Position numbers and translations under genes: made by a program. This document shows positions 25,833 to 35,421 of a DNA stretch of 64,000 bases, piece after piece (the first letter of the stretch is position 1; each line of letters starts with the position of its first letter). The notes beneath the pieces are model-generated. The model was not told the origin of the DNA, made no database searches, and saw only the letters and a list, made by a program, of their open reading frames with translations. The stretch is from JADJSS01 sp964490845 (lineage in GTDB: Bacteria; Bacteroidota; Bacteroidia; Chitinophagales; JADIYW01). Where the stretch lies: assembly GCA_964490845.1 (NCBI GenBank), contig CAZBED010000003.1, positions 124,001-188,000 on the forward strand, read 5' to 3'.

Positions 25833-25852
25833 ATTACTCTTAATTTAGGTTA

Positions 25853-25860
25853 CAAAAATA
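25853..25860 (-). promoter_or_regulatory. -7 element of the binding-protein gene
   Basis: Minus-strand TATTTTTG matches TAnnTTTG, 20 bp upstream of the start at 25832. Confidence 0.5.
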
Positions 25861-25872
25861 AGTGTTTTAAGT

Positions 25873-25888
25873 CGTTAATTCGTTAATT
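25873..25888. repeat. Two tandem octamers between divergent genes
   Basis: CGTTAATT repeated twice, ending exactly one base before the ATG at 25889. The minus-strand side places the repeat near the -33 position of the divergent binding-protein promoter. Confidence 0.75.
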
Positions 25889-26797
25889 ATGACAAAAGTA
25901 ATCATCACAGGAGGCACGGGTTTGGTGGGTAAAAGACTGACCCAACTATTGCTGAACAACGGTTATGAGGTAAATATCCTGTGCAGAAATCCCAAGAACC
26001 CGAATGAATTTAAGTGGGACATCTCCAAAAATTATATTGACCAAAAGGTGTTTGAACAGGCCGAAGCTATCATCCACCTGGCCGGAGCCGGGGTGGCTGA
26101 CCAGCGCTGGACGGCGGCACGCAAAAAAGAAATCATAAACAGCCGCGTCCTGTCTACACGCTTACTTCATGACTATCTGGCCAATAAGAACCACAACATT
26201 TCTTCCTTCCTGACTGCTTCCGCTGTCGGTTATTACGGTGACAGGGGAAATGAATTGCTGACGGAAACATCGCAGGCCGGCACAGGGTTCTTAGCGGATG
26301 TATGCAGGCAGTGGGAGCAGGAAACAGACACCATTGCGGCGCTTCATATTCCGGTCAGTAAAATTCGGATTGGCATCGTGTTAAGCAAAGACGGCGGCGC
26401 TTTACCTAAACTGGATTTGCCCATAAAGTTTGGTATTGGCGCTTATATTGGCAACGGCAAACAATACGTTCCCTGGATACATATTGATGACTTATGCGGT
26501 ATTTTTCTTCATCTTTTGGAGAATAAAGGCATTGAAGGAGTTTATAATGCCTGCGCCCCGGATATCAAAACCAACCGCGAAATGAGTGAAACCATCTCGA
26601 AGGTATTGCACCGGCCATTTATCCCGGCTCCGGCTCCGGCATTCCTGCTTAGGACAACTATGGGAGAAATGGCGGAAATGTTGCTGATGAGTAATAACTG
26701 CTCTGCGAAAAAAATTATCGAAACAGGATTTCGATTTCAATTCCCGATGCTGTCTGATGCGCTGGAACACATCTATCATGCAGCCAAATCCAATTAA
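25889..26797 (+). CDS. TIGR01777-type NAD-dependent epimerase-like protein (YfcH family)
   Basis: 302 residues. Rossmann motif TGGTGLVG (8-15), then FKWDISKNYID, IIHLAGAGVADQRW, TASAVGYYGDRG and PWIHIDDLCGIF, in the order of the TIGR01777 / SDR39U1 family. The C-terminus (LLRTTMGEMAEMLLMSN) is the DUF1731 tail of that family. E. coli YfcH is a relative; the function is not settled in general. Expected cytoplasmic. The gene is divergent from the ABC binding-protein gene. Confidence 0.9.
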   Translation: MTKVIITGGTGLVGKRLTQLLLNNGYEVNILCRNPKNPNEFKWDISKNYIDQKVFEQAEAIIHLAGAGVADQRWTAARKKEIINSRVLSTRLLHDYLANKNHNISSFLTASAVGYYGDRGNELLTETSQAGTGFLADVCRQWEQETDTIAALHIPVSKIRIGIVLSKDGGALPKLDLPIKFGIGAYIGNGKQYVPWIHIDDLCGIFLHLLENKGIEGVYNACAPDIKTNREMSETISKVLHRPFIPAPAPAFLLRTTMGEMAEMLLMSNNCSAKKIIETGFRFQFPMLSDALEHIYHAAKSN

Positions 26798-26861
26798 AAA
26801 TACTCCGTAAATTCAGTATCTGGAAGGATATAATTTGTTATATTCACGAAAAATATATCCC

Positions 26862-28127
26862 ATGCGCAAGCTTATTTTACTTTCAGCATTAGTACTTCTT
26901 ACGGTTGCATTTCAGGCTTGCAAAGGCGGCAAAAAAGCAGGAGACAGCGATGGATTCACTTACAATGAGAAAATTGAAAAGGAATTTCAGGAAAAACTGA
27001 TTCTCGTAGAGGATGGAGGGACAGTGGAATTTCCAGCGGGCAAATTCTTATTCAAAAAAGCACTGTCAATGGAAGGCAAGAAAGACGTGACCATTAAAGG
27101 CGCCGGTGCGGACAAAACGATACTTTCCTTTTTGGGACAAACGGAAGGCGCCGAGGGAATTAATATTACCAACTGTCAGAATGTGACGGTTACAGGCTTT
27201 ACCATACAGGATGCTAAAGGCGACAACCTGAAACTGAAGGGCTGCGATGGCGTACACATTCATCACATGAATTCCACCTGGACCACCGGTGCAGATACCT
27301 CTAACGGAAATTACGGTTATTATCCGGTGGAGTGCAAGAATGTATTGATGGAATATTCTGAAGTGTCTTATTGCGCGGATGCAGGTGTCTATATCGGCCA
27401 AACCACAAATGTCTCTATTCATCACTGCTATGCACATCATAATGTGGCGGGTATTGAAATTGAGAATTGCATCAATTCGGATATCTATAAAAATAAAGCG
27501 GAAAATAATTCAGGCGGTATATTGGTTTTTGATCTTCCTAAGTTATTTCAGGCAAATGGCCGTAATGCAAGAGTATGGGATAACGATTGTATCAACAATA
27601 ACTTTCCGAATTTTGGAAAACCGGGCAGCATTGTTGCCACCATCCCTCCGGGCAGCGGCATGATTATCATGGCCACTGACAGCATTGATATCTTTAATAA
27701 CCGCATTACAGACAACAAAACGGTCGGTTGTGCTATTGTAAGTTATTTTACATCAGGCAAACAGCTTAACGATTCCACTTATGGACCCTACTGTCATAAT
27801 ATTTATGTGCACGACAACAAATTCAGCAGAAAAGCGCTGCTTGTTCCTGCTTTAGATACTGATTTTGGCAAACTTGCTATGGCGGCCTGCAAATCGCCGG
27901 TAGATATTGTATATGACGGCAGTGCGGAAAAAAATCTGCTGGACGCCAACGGCAATCTTCCGGAGGACAAAAGAATCTGTATCCGGAATAATGGAGATAT
28001 TAAGTTTATAAACATGAATTTATGGAAAGCTAAAAGCTTAACGGATGTGCTCCGTACATACGACAAGGACATGACTAAATTCGACTGTACCTATACGGGC
28101 ATTAACGGAAATCATACGAATCTGTAA
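26862..28127 (+). CDS. Parallel beta-helix lipoprotein (TIGR03805-like)
   Basis: 421 residues from ATG 26862 (a longer frame starts at 26835 but the signal peptide fits 26862). Lipobox AFQAC (Cys20), then a run of right-handed beta-helix turns of about 22 residues (GINITNCQNVTVTGFTI, GVHIHHMNSTW, GVYIGQTTNVSIHHCYAHH, GIEIENCINSDIY). This is the pattern I recall for TIGR03805, a family usually paired with the diheme protein encoded next (TIGR03806). Both are exported and the role of the pair is unknown. The 52-bp gap suggests an operon. Confidence 0.75.
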   Translation: MRKLILLSALVLLTVAFQACKGGKKAGDSDGFTYNEKIEKEFQEKLILVEDGGTVEFPAGKFLFKKALSMEGKKDVTIKGAGADKTILSFLGQTEGAEGINITNCQNVTVTGFTIQDAKGDNLKLKGCDGVHIHHMNSTWTTGADTSNGNYGYYPVECKNVLMEYSEVSYCADAGVYIGQTTNVSIHHCYAHHNVAGIEIENCINSDIYKNKAENNSGGILVFDLPKLFQANGRNARVWDNDCINNNFPNFGKPGSIVATIPPGSGMIIMATDSIDIFNNRITDNKTVGCAIVSYFTSGKQLNDSTYGPYCHNIYVHDNKFSRKALLVPALDTDFGKLAMAACKSPVDIVYDGSAEKNLLDANGNLPEDKRICIRNNGDIKFINMNLWKAKSLTDVLRTYDKDMTKFDCTYTGINGNHTNL

Positions 28128-28179
28128 TTACCATTATCCTTCATTCATTTTTCTACCGTTAGAATGCAAACAGAAATCT

Positions 28180-29253
28180 ATGAAAAAAGTATCTATCGCA
28201 GTCATCTTACTTTCCATTGCCTGTGTCATTGTCTTTAATCAATGTAAATTTTCCGGTGATGGCAATGTCACAATCGATGTTACTGCAAAACCTTTTGAGA
28301 AATTATCGGAATACCATTTTTTCAAAGGTGATCTGAAAAATCTAATCCCTAATAACAGGGTGCTTCCATATGAACTCATCACCGCCTTATTTTCCGACTA
28401 CGCCCATAAATCCAGATTCGTATGGATGCCGGAAGGAACTTCCGCCACCTATTCAAAAGACGAGGTGATGGAATTCCCTGTAGGAACCGTCCTGATTAAG
28501 AATTTTTACTACCCCCATGATTTCAGAGAGGAAAGCAAGGGAAGGAAAATTATGGAAACCCGTTTATTGGTCAGGCGTCCGGATAAATGGGATGCTGTCG
28601 ATTATGTATGGAATGATGCACAAACGGATGCTGAACTGAATATTGTAGGTGATTCCAAGAAGGCAGATTTCATCGACCTGAAAGGTACTGCACGGCATAT
28701 CAGTTATTCCGTTCCGAATAAAAACCAATGTAAGAACTGCCACAACCTGAACAATGTGCTAATGCCTATCGGCCCTAAAGTACGCTATTTAAATAAGGAT
28801 TTTAAATATGCGGATGGAAGGATGAATCAACTGGATAAGTGGACTGAAGCAGGTTATCTGAAAGGATACAAAAAAGAAGAAAACACAATCAATAAGATTG
28901 CTGATGCCTTTGATGAAAAAAGCGGCACGCTGGAAGAGCGGGCAAAATCATATCTGGAAGTAAACTGCGCCCATTGCCATCGCCGCGAAGGCAGCGCCAA
29001 CACCAGCGGCCTCTTCCTGATGCTGAGCGACAAAAATCCGGAGAGCTGGGGAATCATGAAAAGCCCGGTAGCGGCAGGTGCCGGCAGCGGAAACAATCTG
29101 TATGATATCGTACCCGGAAAACCCGGTGAATCTATTCTGGTGTACCGTACTGAAAGCGACGATCCGGAAATACGCATGCCTGAACTCGGCAGATCGGTGG
29201 CTCACGCCGAGGCTATTATCCTCATCAAAGAATGGATAGCTGCCATGAAATGA
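28180..29253 (+). CDS. SO2930/HNE_0200-type diheme c-type cytochrome
   Basis: 357 residues with a hydrophobic N-terminus that ends in a probable lipoprotein Cys (Cys22). Two CxxCH heme sites are visible: CKNCH at 184-188 and CAHCH at 263-267, with Met333 (IRMPELGR) a candidate axial ligand for the second. The arrangement matches the SO2930/HNE_0200 family (TIGR03806), which pairs with the beta-helix lipoprotein just upstream. It would be a periplasmic or outer-membrane-attached electron carrier; its redox partner is unknown. The pairing comes from the neighbouring genes and family memory, not from a database search. Confidence 0.75.
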   Translation: MKKVSIAVILLSIACVIVFNQCKFSGDGNVTIDVTAKPFEKLSEYHFFKGDLKNLIPNNRVLPYELITALFSDYAHKSRFVWMPEGTSATYSKDEVMEFPVGTVLIKNFYYPHDFREESKGRKIMETRLLVRRPDKWDAVDYVWNDAQTDAELNIVGDSKKADFIDLKGTARHISYSVPNKNQCKNCHNLNNVLMPIGPKVRYLNKDFKYADGRMNQLDKWTEAGYLKGYKKEENTINKIADAFDEKSGTLEERAKSYLEVNCAHCHRREGSANTSGLFLMLSDKNPESWGIMKSPVAAGAGSGNNLYDIVPGKPGESILVYRTESDDPEIRMPELGRSVAHAEAIILIKEWIAAMK

Positions 29254-29285
29254 CCGCTTCATTTAATTAAACTCCCTCATTTACT

Positions 29286-30401
29286 ATGCTATACCGCCGC
29301 ATGCCGATAGAAGCCGAATCTCCTGAAGAAATGGGCTATGGTACCATTCAGTACAACCTGGCAGAAAGTTCTGTAAGAGATATCTATTTCAGGGATTTAC
29401 ACATCGACCTAAACGATCTATTCATCTGTTATGGTGAGCACCGCGGAAGGATAGCACTGAGAAAGGAAATTGTGAATGAAGAGAAATACCTGGGTGTGGA
29501 GGATGTATTGGTTTGTCCGAGTGCGGCCACTGCATTGTTTATCATTTCAACCACCTTATTGCAACCTGATGATCATCTGATTGTATTGCGACCAAATTAT
29601 GCGACCAATATCGAAACGCCAAAGGCAATAGGCTGCAGCAGTTCATACGTTGATTTACATTTTGAAAACGGGTTCCAATTCAGTTTAGAAGATATTACCG
29701 GTAAAGTAACCCCGGACACCAAACTCATCAGCCTTACCTCGCCCCACAATCCAACCGGGGTGGTTTTTGACGATACTTTAATAAAAAGCGTCATTGAATT
29801 CGCGAAAGAACGGAATATATATGTGCTGGTGGATGAAACCTACCGCTACCTGAATTTTCAATCCGGGTTAATCCCATACTATGCCGGTGTATCAGACAAC
29901 GTCATTTCTGTATGCTCCTTGTCCAAGGCATTCGGCGTACCGGGCATCCGGGTTGGCTGGCTCATCACAAAAGATAAGGCACTTCAAGCCGCTTTCCTTG
30001 CCGCTAAAGAACAGATTATCATTTGTAATTCCGTCGTGGATGAGGCCATTGCACATCATATTTTACAACAGAAAGATAAATTCCTACAGCCTATTCATCA
30101 GCTGATCCGGGAGCAGTTCAGCATTTTGAAAAACTGGATAAACCAGGAGCAAAACATACTGGAATGGGTGGAACCGCAAGCCGGTGTGGTTTGCTTTCCA
30201 CGAATCAGGAAAGAGTTTATCATTAACACAACGCAGTTTTATGCCTTCTTATATAAAAATCACAAAACAATAGTTGGTCCCGGCCATTGGTTTGAGCAAG
30301 ACGACCGTTATATGCGGATTGGCTTTGGGTATCCACACAAAGGAGAGCTTGTGCAGGGATTAAAAAATATAGCTGTTTCTGCAGATGCGTCTACAATCTG
30401 A
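29286..30401 (+). CDS. PLP-dependent aminotransferase, class I/II
   Basis: 371 residues, fold type I. The PLP lysine is Lys214 (SLSKAFGVPGIRVGW). Upstream features are LTSPHNPTGVVF (the Asn-Pro loop) and VDETYRYL (the Asp that contacts the PLP ring nitrogen). The C-terminal YMRIGFGYP provides the substrate carboxylate Arg. Substrate cannot be read from sequence. It lies 32 bp after the diheme cytochrome gene and ends 14 bp before the convergent lipoprotein gene. Cytoplasmic. Confidence 0.88.
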   Translation: MLYRRMPIEAESPEEMGYGTIQYNLAESSVRDIYFRDLHIDLNDLFICYGEHRGRIALRKEIVNEEKYLGVEDVLVCPSAATALFIISTTLLQPDDHLIVLRPNYATNIETPKAIGCSSSYVDLHFENGFQFSLEDITGKVTPDTKLISLTSPHNPTGVVFDDTLIKSVIEFAKERNIYVLVDETYRYLNFQSGLIPYYAGVSDNVISVCSLSKAFGVPGIRVGWLITKDKALQAAFLAAKEQIIICNSVVDEAIAHHILQQKDKFLQPIHQLIREQFSILKNWINQEQNILEWVEPQAGVVCFPRIRKEFIINTTQFYAFLYKNHKTIVGPGHWFEQDDRYMRIGFGYPHKGELVQGLKNIAVSADASTI

Positions 30402-30415
30402 TTTTAGCATCTATT

Positions 30416-31102
30416 TTAAGAAGCCTCCCTCTGTAAATTCATTTCTTTAAACTGCACGTCTGCCGGAACGTCAAATGTTCCTGCGGGAATACTTGGATTT
30501 TCCTGAATGTTTTTCACATTGGTTGTTATTGATTTTCCTGACATGGTTAACTCCATCCTCACCGGAATCTGTTTCCACATCCATACTTTTCCTTTAAAGC
30601 TTTCCACCTCATAACTCCCTACTTTACATTCTTTTCCGTCAATGGTTTCTGTTCCTTCGTCTTTATAATGATATTTTGCTTTCCATTCTTCCGTAAGGTT
30701 AGAGAAATCCATATCCTTTTTAGGGTCTGCCTTGGAGAGGTCCAGTTTGAACTTTGTACCCGTTTTTGCACCGGCAACCCACGAATATACATAACCATCT
30801 TTCATCAGCGACTTGGTGCTGTTATTCATCGCATGTCCGCCGACCGACATATTCATATTCATTTCAGTCAGCTTAAGTTTGCCGTAATCGTCGAAGATAA
30901 TTTTCATCGTGGTACTGCCTACACCACCCGGCATTTCCGTCTCCGCTTCATACATGGCGGATTTCAGCCCCATGTCTTTGTTCATGGCAACTTCAGCGGA
31001 CGGCGCGGAGGCTTTCGTTTCTGTCGATTCGGAAGTGGGTTTGTTTTGATTACAGGCAGTAAAGATAAGTACTGTAGAGACAGTCAGCAATAATTTATTC
31101 AT
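30416..31102 (-). CDS. Lipoprotein of unknown function
   Basis: 228 residues with a lipobox (IFTAC, Cys17), a Ser/Thr/Ala-rich spacer and a beta-rich domain with phrases such as GKECKVGSYEVESFKGKVWMW and a C-terminal IPAGTFDVPADVQF. The repeated strand pattern is similar to the LolA/DUF4412-type beta folds, but this is a weak resemblance. Convergent with the aminotransferase gene, with 14 bp between stops. Confidence 0.6.
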   Translation of the reverse strand: MNKLLLTVSTVLIFTACNQNKPTSESTETKASAPSAEVAMNKDMGLKSAMYEAETEMPGGVGSTTMKIIFDDYGKLKLTEMNMNMSVGGHAMNNSTKSLMKDGYVYSWVAGAKTGTKFKLDLSKADPKKDMDFSNLTEEWKAKYHYKDEGTETIDGKECKVGSYEVESFKGKVWMWKQIPVRMELTMSGKSITTNVKNIQENPSIPAGTFDVPADVQFKEMNLQREAS

Positions 31103-31201
31103 AGTATCAGATTTAGATTCTAAATTAATTAAAATAAATTATTCTTTCATCATTTTTAATCAACCCACTGCTTTTTTATAGTTGATTCCAAACCAATTGG
31201 C

Positions 31202-31209
31202 TATTTTTG
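31202..31209 (+). promoter_or_regulatory. -7 element before the Rieske gene
   Basis: TATTTTTG matches TAnnTTTG and ends 8 bp before ATG 31218. A TTG at 31182-31184 is 17 bp upstream, a bit short of the usual spacing. Confidence 0.45.
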
Positions 31210-31217
31210 ATTAGATT

Positions 31218-31556
31218 ATGCATTGGACAGCTCTTTCTGAAGAAACAAAAACCGGATTAGAAAAATTGAATCTGATGCAAATGGCAAAATTAACCTTCAA
31301 CGGCAAGGTAATTTGTGTCACGCGACTGGAAGATGGCTGGTGGGGCATACATAATACCTGTCCGCATGCCGGAGCTCAATTGCATCACGGACACTGTAAT
31401 AAGAAGGGGGTAATCGGGTGCCCTCTGCATGGTTATAAATTTGATGTGAGAACCGGAAGAAGTGCAGATGGCAACAACTATAAACTGCAAACCTATCCGT
31501 TTAAGACAGACGGAGATAAAATGTATATTGGCGTTAAACAAAACTCTGATTATTAG
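31218..31556 (+). CDS. Rieske-type [2Fe-2S] ferredoxin
   Basis: 112 residues, a stand-alone Rieske domain. The cluster ligands are Cys48 and His50 (CPHAGAQLHHGHC) and Cys68 and His71 (CPLHGYKF), the C-x-H...C-x2-H pattern. Such proteins pass electrons to oxygenases or other redox enzymes; the partner is not identified here. No membrane anchor is present, so it is soluble. Starts 10 bp before murF-alr, which probably shares its transcript. Confidence 0.9.
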   Translation: MHWTALSEETKTGLEKLNLMQMAKLTFNGKVICVTRLEDGWWGIHNTCPHAGAQLHHGHCNKKGVIGCPLHGYKFDVRTGRSADGNNYKLQTYPFKTDGDKMYIGVKQNSDY

Positions 31557-31565
31557 TATTACAGA

Positions 31566-34040
31566 ATGAAATACAGCATTCAGGAAATAAAGACCATCAT
31601 TAACGGTCATTTTCTCCGGCAGCCGGCAGATGCTACCCTTACGCAAATATGTATCGACACGCGGCAGATAACAAATGCTCCGCAATCGCTGTTTTTCTGT
31701 TTATCCGCCCGCAATGACGGCCATCAGTATATTGATACGGCTTTTCAAAAAGGCATCCGAAATTTTATTGTCTCAAAAGAAGTTGATATTGAAAGATATC
31801 CTGACGGAAATTTTATCCGGGTGGATGATACCTTACATACACTGCAGCAATTGGCAAAATATCACCGTGAGCGATTTAAAATTCCTGTCGTCGCCATTAC
31901 GGGAAGCAATGGCAAAACAATCGTGAAAGAATGGTTGTTCCAGTTGCTGTCGCCGGATAAGAATGTTGTGAAGAGTCCGAAAAGCTATAACTCACAGGTG
32001 GGGGTTCCCCTCTCTGTATTGCACCTGCAGGAAGGCAATGAGCTGGCGCTCTTTGAAGCCGGCATCTCCACTATTCATGAAATGGAAAATCTGGAGAGCA
32101 TCATCCGGCCGACCATCGGATTGTTTACCAATATCGGGCCGGCACACGATGCGGGATTTTCTTCCACAACAGAAAAAATCCGGGAGAAGCTGAAATTATT
32201 CAGCGGTGCTCAGCAACTCATTTATTGTAAAGACCACACACTCATTGGCACGTGCATACAACAAGAATTGCCCGGTATCAACCGTATCGCCTGGAGCCTG
32301 GCTGCGCAATATAATGACAACAAGCCTAACGAGCAGCGCATTGCTGTAAGGATTAACGGACTGCCTGCCATTGACACACTTGAGTTAACCATACCCTTCA
32401 AAGACCGCGCATCCACGGAGAACTGCATTCACTGTGCGGTAATGATGTGTACATTAGGGTATGATACGGCCATCATTCAGGAGAGAATCGCTACACTGCG
32501 CAACCTGCCGATGCGCCTGGAGCTAAAATATGGCATCCATAATTGCACCATTATCGATGACTCGTACTCCGCTGATTTTCTTTCTCTGCAGATTGCCGTT
32601 GATTTTCTAAAGCAGCAGGAAACGCATAAAAAGAAAACACTTATCATATCTGATTTTGAAGAAAGCCGTTTGTCTGACACTGAATATATACAACAACTCA
32701 AAGTCATCATCAAAGAAAATAATTTTGAAAAAATGATTGGTGTAGGGACAAATTTTAAACGCAACATTGAATCACTGGCAAGTGCGGTAAAGGAATGGTA
32801 TGTATTTGAATCAACGGAAGCCTTACTCGAACAGTTTTCCATATTACATTTTGAGAATGAATTTATCCTACTGAAAGGCGCCCGCAGATTCGGATTTGAA
32901 CGTATCACCGCGCAACTGATCGGGCAAACACATGCCACCGTACTGGAAATCCATCTGAATGCGCTGATTAACAACCTGAATGTATATAAAAGCTACCTGA
33001 CCGGCAATACGGGTATCATCGCCATGGTGAAAGCGTTTTCCTATGGTAGCGGCAGCGTAGAAGTGGCGAGCCTGTTGGAAAAACAACAGGTGGATTATCT
33101 GGCGGTAGCCTATGCGGACGAAGGTGTGGAACTCAGACGAAACGGTATCCGGGTGCCGGTGATGGTGATGAATCCGGATGCGGTGGATTTTGACAGAATG
33201 CTGGAGTTTAACCTCGAACCGGAAATTTATTCACTGAAAATCCTGAAAGAATTAATTGCCTTCCTTGATGGAATACATCATACGGAAGCCTTTAGATTCA
33301 ATATACACCTGAAACTGGAAACCGGCATGAATCGTTTAGGATTTGTGGAAGATGAATTAACTGAATTACTATCTATTCTTCAGCTACAACAGAATATTGT
33401 TATCAAAACGGTATTTTCCCACTTAGCCGCCAGCGAAGAAGCGCAACTGGACCATTTCACAGAAGAGCAGATAGCGACATTTATAAAGCTTTCTGATAAA
33501 TTAATCAGTGGGCTTTCTTATTCCGTCAAAAGGCATCTATTAAATTCATCCGGCATTCTCCGTTTTCCCCAGGCACACTTTGATTATGTCAGACTGGGCA
33601 TAGGCCTCTACGGTGTGGACAGTTCTTCCACCATACAGGAAAAGTTACAACCCATCGGAAAACTGAAAACCAGAGTGGCGCAGATTAAACATGTAAAAAA
33701 AGGCGAAAGCATCGGCTACTCCAGAAAAGGCGTTGCGGATAGGGACTTAAAGGTTGGGGTGTTGGCTATCGGCTACGCCGATGGCTATGACCGGCGCTTC
33801 GGCAATGGAACCGGTGATGTTTTTATTGCGGGCCAACATGCCAATATCATTGGCAATATTTGTATGGATATGTGTATGGTGGACATCACGCATATTGATG
33901 ACGTACACGAAGGCGACGAAGCAGAAATCTATGGCAAAGAAGTTTCTATTATTGAGCAGGCAAAAAAGATAGGTACAATAGCATATGAGCTGCTCACCCA
34001 CATCTCCGGCAGGGTGAAACGATTGTATTACCTGGATTGA
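31566..34040 (+). CDS. Bifunctional UDP-MurNAc-tripeptide:D-Ala-D-Ala ligase / alanine racemase (MurF-Alr)
   Basis: 824 residues. The N-terminal half is MurF: the P-loop VVAITGSNGKTIVKEW is near 108, with the glutamate ligase middle and C-terminal domains to about 455. The second half is alanine racemase: the PLP lysine is Lys489 (GIIAMVKAFSYG), and GIGLYGVD, GESIGYSRKG and GVLAIGYADGYDR follow in order. The fusion couples making D-Ala to joining D-Ala-D-Ala to the precursor in the cytoplasm and is known in Bacteroidota. It ends directly next to the convergent gene at 34041, with no gap. Confidence 0.95.
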   Translation: MKYSIQEIKTIINGHFLRQPADATLTQICIDTRQITNAPQSLFFCLSARNDGHQYIDTAFQKGIRNFIVSKEVDIERYPDGNFIRVDDTLHTLQQLAKYHRERFKIPVVAITGSNGKTIVKEWLFQLLSPDKNVVKSPKSYNSQVGVPLSVLHLQEGNELALFEAGISTIHEMENLESIIRPTIGLFTNIGPAHDAGFSSTTEKIREKLKLFSGAQQLIYCKDHTLIGTCIQQELPGINRIAWSLAAQYNDNKPNEQRIAVRINGLPAIDTLELTIPFKDRASTENCIHCAVMMCTLGYDTAIIQERIATLRNLPMRLELKYGIHNCTIIDDSYSADFLSLQIAVDFLKQQETHKKKTLIISDFEESRLSDTEYIQQLKVIIKENNFEKMIGVGTNFKRNIESLASAVKEWYVFESTEALLEQFSILHFENEFILLKGARRFGFERITAQLIGQTHATVLEIHLNALINNLNVYKSYLTGNTGIIAMVKAFSYGSGSVEVASLLEKQQVDYLAVAYADEGVELRRNGIRVPVMVMNPDAVDFDRMLEFNLEPEIYSLKILKELIAFLDGIHHTEAFRFNIHLKLETGMNRLGFVEDELTELLSILQLQQNIVIKTVFSHLAASEEAQLDHFTEEQIATFIKLSDKLISGLSYSVKRHLLNSSGILRFPQAHFDYVRLGIGLYGVDSSSTIQEKLQPIGKLKTRVAQIKHVKKGESIGYSRKGVADRDLKVGVLAIGYADGYDRRFGNGTGDVFIAGQHANIIGNICMDMCMVDITHIDDVHEGDEAEIYGKEVSIIEQAKKIGTIAYELLTHISGRVKRLYYLD

Positions 34041-35294
34041 TTATTCTGCTGTGTTAGCGGCGCCTTCCGAGCCTGCCTCCTCATTTATTTCTTTATCCTC
34101 TGCTATTTCTATATTTTCTTCCTGTTTATCAACGGATTTTTCCGGAATTTCCATAGATGATTCATCTTCGGAAATCTCTGCTTCAGCAGCCGCTTCCTCC
34201 GCCTGAAGTTCCTTCTTTTTAGTTTGTTGCTCCTTTTCGCGCTTCAGCTTTTCCTGTTCACGTTTTTCCTGCTGCTGCTTTTCTTTTTCCAGGTCCGCTT
34301 TCAACTGCGCTATGGTCTGCTGTATGCCCAAAATTTTGGCTTCCTTTTCTTTCACCGTATCCAGTATAAACCCGAAGCGGTTCTTTATTTCCTCTTCGGT
34401 AAGTTTACCTCTGGTATAATGCTGCATCTTTTCGAGCTGCATTTTATAACTGTCGGAATCGCGTGCCACGGAATCTTTTAACCCGGATAAAATTTTCGTC
34501 AACTGAGCAATCCGGTTATTCGTTTTACTGACAATCTCCGTTACCCTGTACTTACGCAAATCATCAAAAATCTCATTTATCTTATTATACAGGTTCTTCT
34601 TATGATTCCACCGGATAGCGGCTTCCTTCAGTTCAGCCTGCATTTTTTTCAACTCATCAAAAATATGTTTCCACTGGTCCGCATAAATCAGCTTGGACTG
34701 CAGGTCTTCTATTCGTCTAAAATAACTTTTTACGAGTACCGCATTTGCCTGGTCTTCATTCTCATGGTTTATTCTTTTTACCGCCTTCAGCGCCTCAAAT
34801 ACGCTGTTAATTCTGTCTTTTAAGACAGTGGTTTGTTCCCAGGAGATTTCATTTTTTTTCTGGTAAGAGGATATTTTCTCCCATTGTGCTTTTGCCTTAT
34901 CCCACAAAGAGGCGTCATAGTCTGCGAGCACAGATGCTTTTTCTTCCAGCAGTTTCACCTCATCCATCAGCAGCTGGTTGATTTTAGTGCTCATCAGTTT
35001 CTTGCCCCATTTATGCTGCGACTGCAATACAATATCCGTTCTATCCACTTTTACATTCTCCGGCAGAATGGTATCGCTGTTCGCATCCACCTCCCAGTGG
35101 ATGGCATTTTCTGGAAACGTAAAGTCGCCTCCATTCTTCCACTCTATGAAGAGTGCATCCTGAACTTCTTTTGTAACTTCTTCTTTAGGAAATGCGTACA
35201 GATGAATTTTAGCTGTTTCTTCATCCAGGAAAATAGCAATCAGGGCTTTTCTGTCTGTGCCTATTTCTCCCCATAAAACCAATCGTGTGTTCAT
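34041..35294 (-). CDS. Coiled-coil protein of unknown function
   Basis: 417 residues. The N-terminal globular part (about 1-95, with MNTRLVLWGEIGTDRKALIA) is not recognised. A long helical region (about 105-345) contains repeated Trp-anchored segments (DKAKAQWEKISSYQ; ADQWKHIFDELKK; AAIRWNHKKN), with a weak resemblance to DUF349. A Lys/Glu/Gln-rich coiled coil and a very acidic tail (from about 345) follow. No signal peptide. The stop abuts the MurF-Alr stop. Cytoplasmic scaffold or regulatory protein is only a guess. Confidence 0.6.
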   Translation of the reverse strand: MNTRLVLWGEIGTDRKALIAIFLDEETAKIHLYAFPKEEVTKEVQDALFIEWKNGGDFTFPENAIHWEVDANSDTILPENVKVDRTDIVLQSQHKWGKKLMSTKINQLLMDEVKLLEEKASVLADYDASLWDKAKAQWEKISSYQKKNEISWEQTTVLKDRINSVFEALKAVKRINHENEDQANAVLVKSYFRRIEDLQSKLIYADQWKHIFDELKKMQAELKEAAIRWNHKKNLYNKINEIFDDLRKYRVTEIVSKTNNRIAQLTKILSGLKDSVARDSDSYKMQLEKMQHYTRGKLTEEEIKNRFGFILDTVKEKEAKILGIQQTIAQLKADLEKEKQQQEKREQEKLKREKEQQTKKKELQAEEAAAEAEISEDESSMEIPEKSVDKQEENIEIAEDKEINEEAGSEGAANTAE

Positions 35295-35360
35295 AGTATA
35301 ATCGTAAGTGTAAGTAGCAGGTGCCGGTATCCTGTCGAACAGCCGTCACATCGTTTTGTA

Positions 35361-35396
35361 ATAAAATAAAAACAGTTTGTATTTTCATACAAACTG
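35361..35396 (-). terminator. Intrinsic terminator after the 35422 gene
   Basis: On the minus strand CAGTTTGTA pairs with TACAAACTG (9 bp) around a 6-base loop, followed by a T-rich tract (plus-strand A tract at 35361-35372). Confidence 0.8.
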
Positions 35397-35421
35397 CATA
35401 TGCAAAATTAAAGATTATTGT

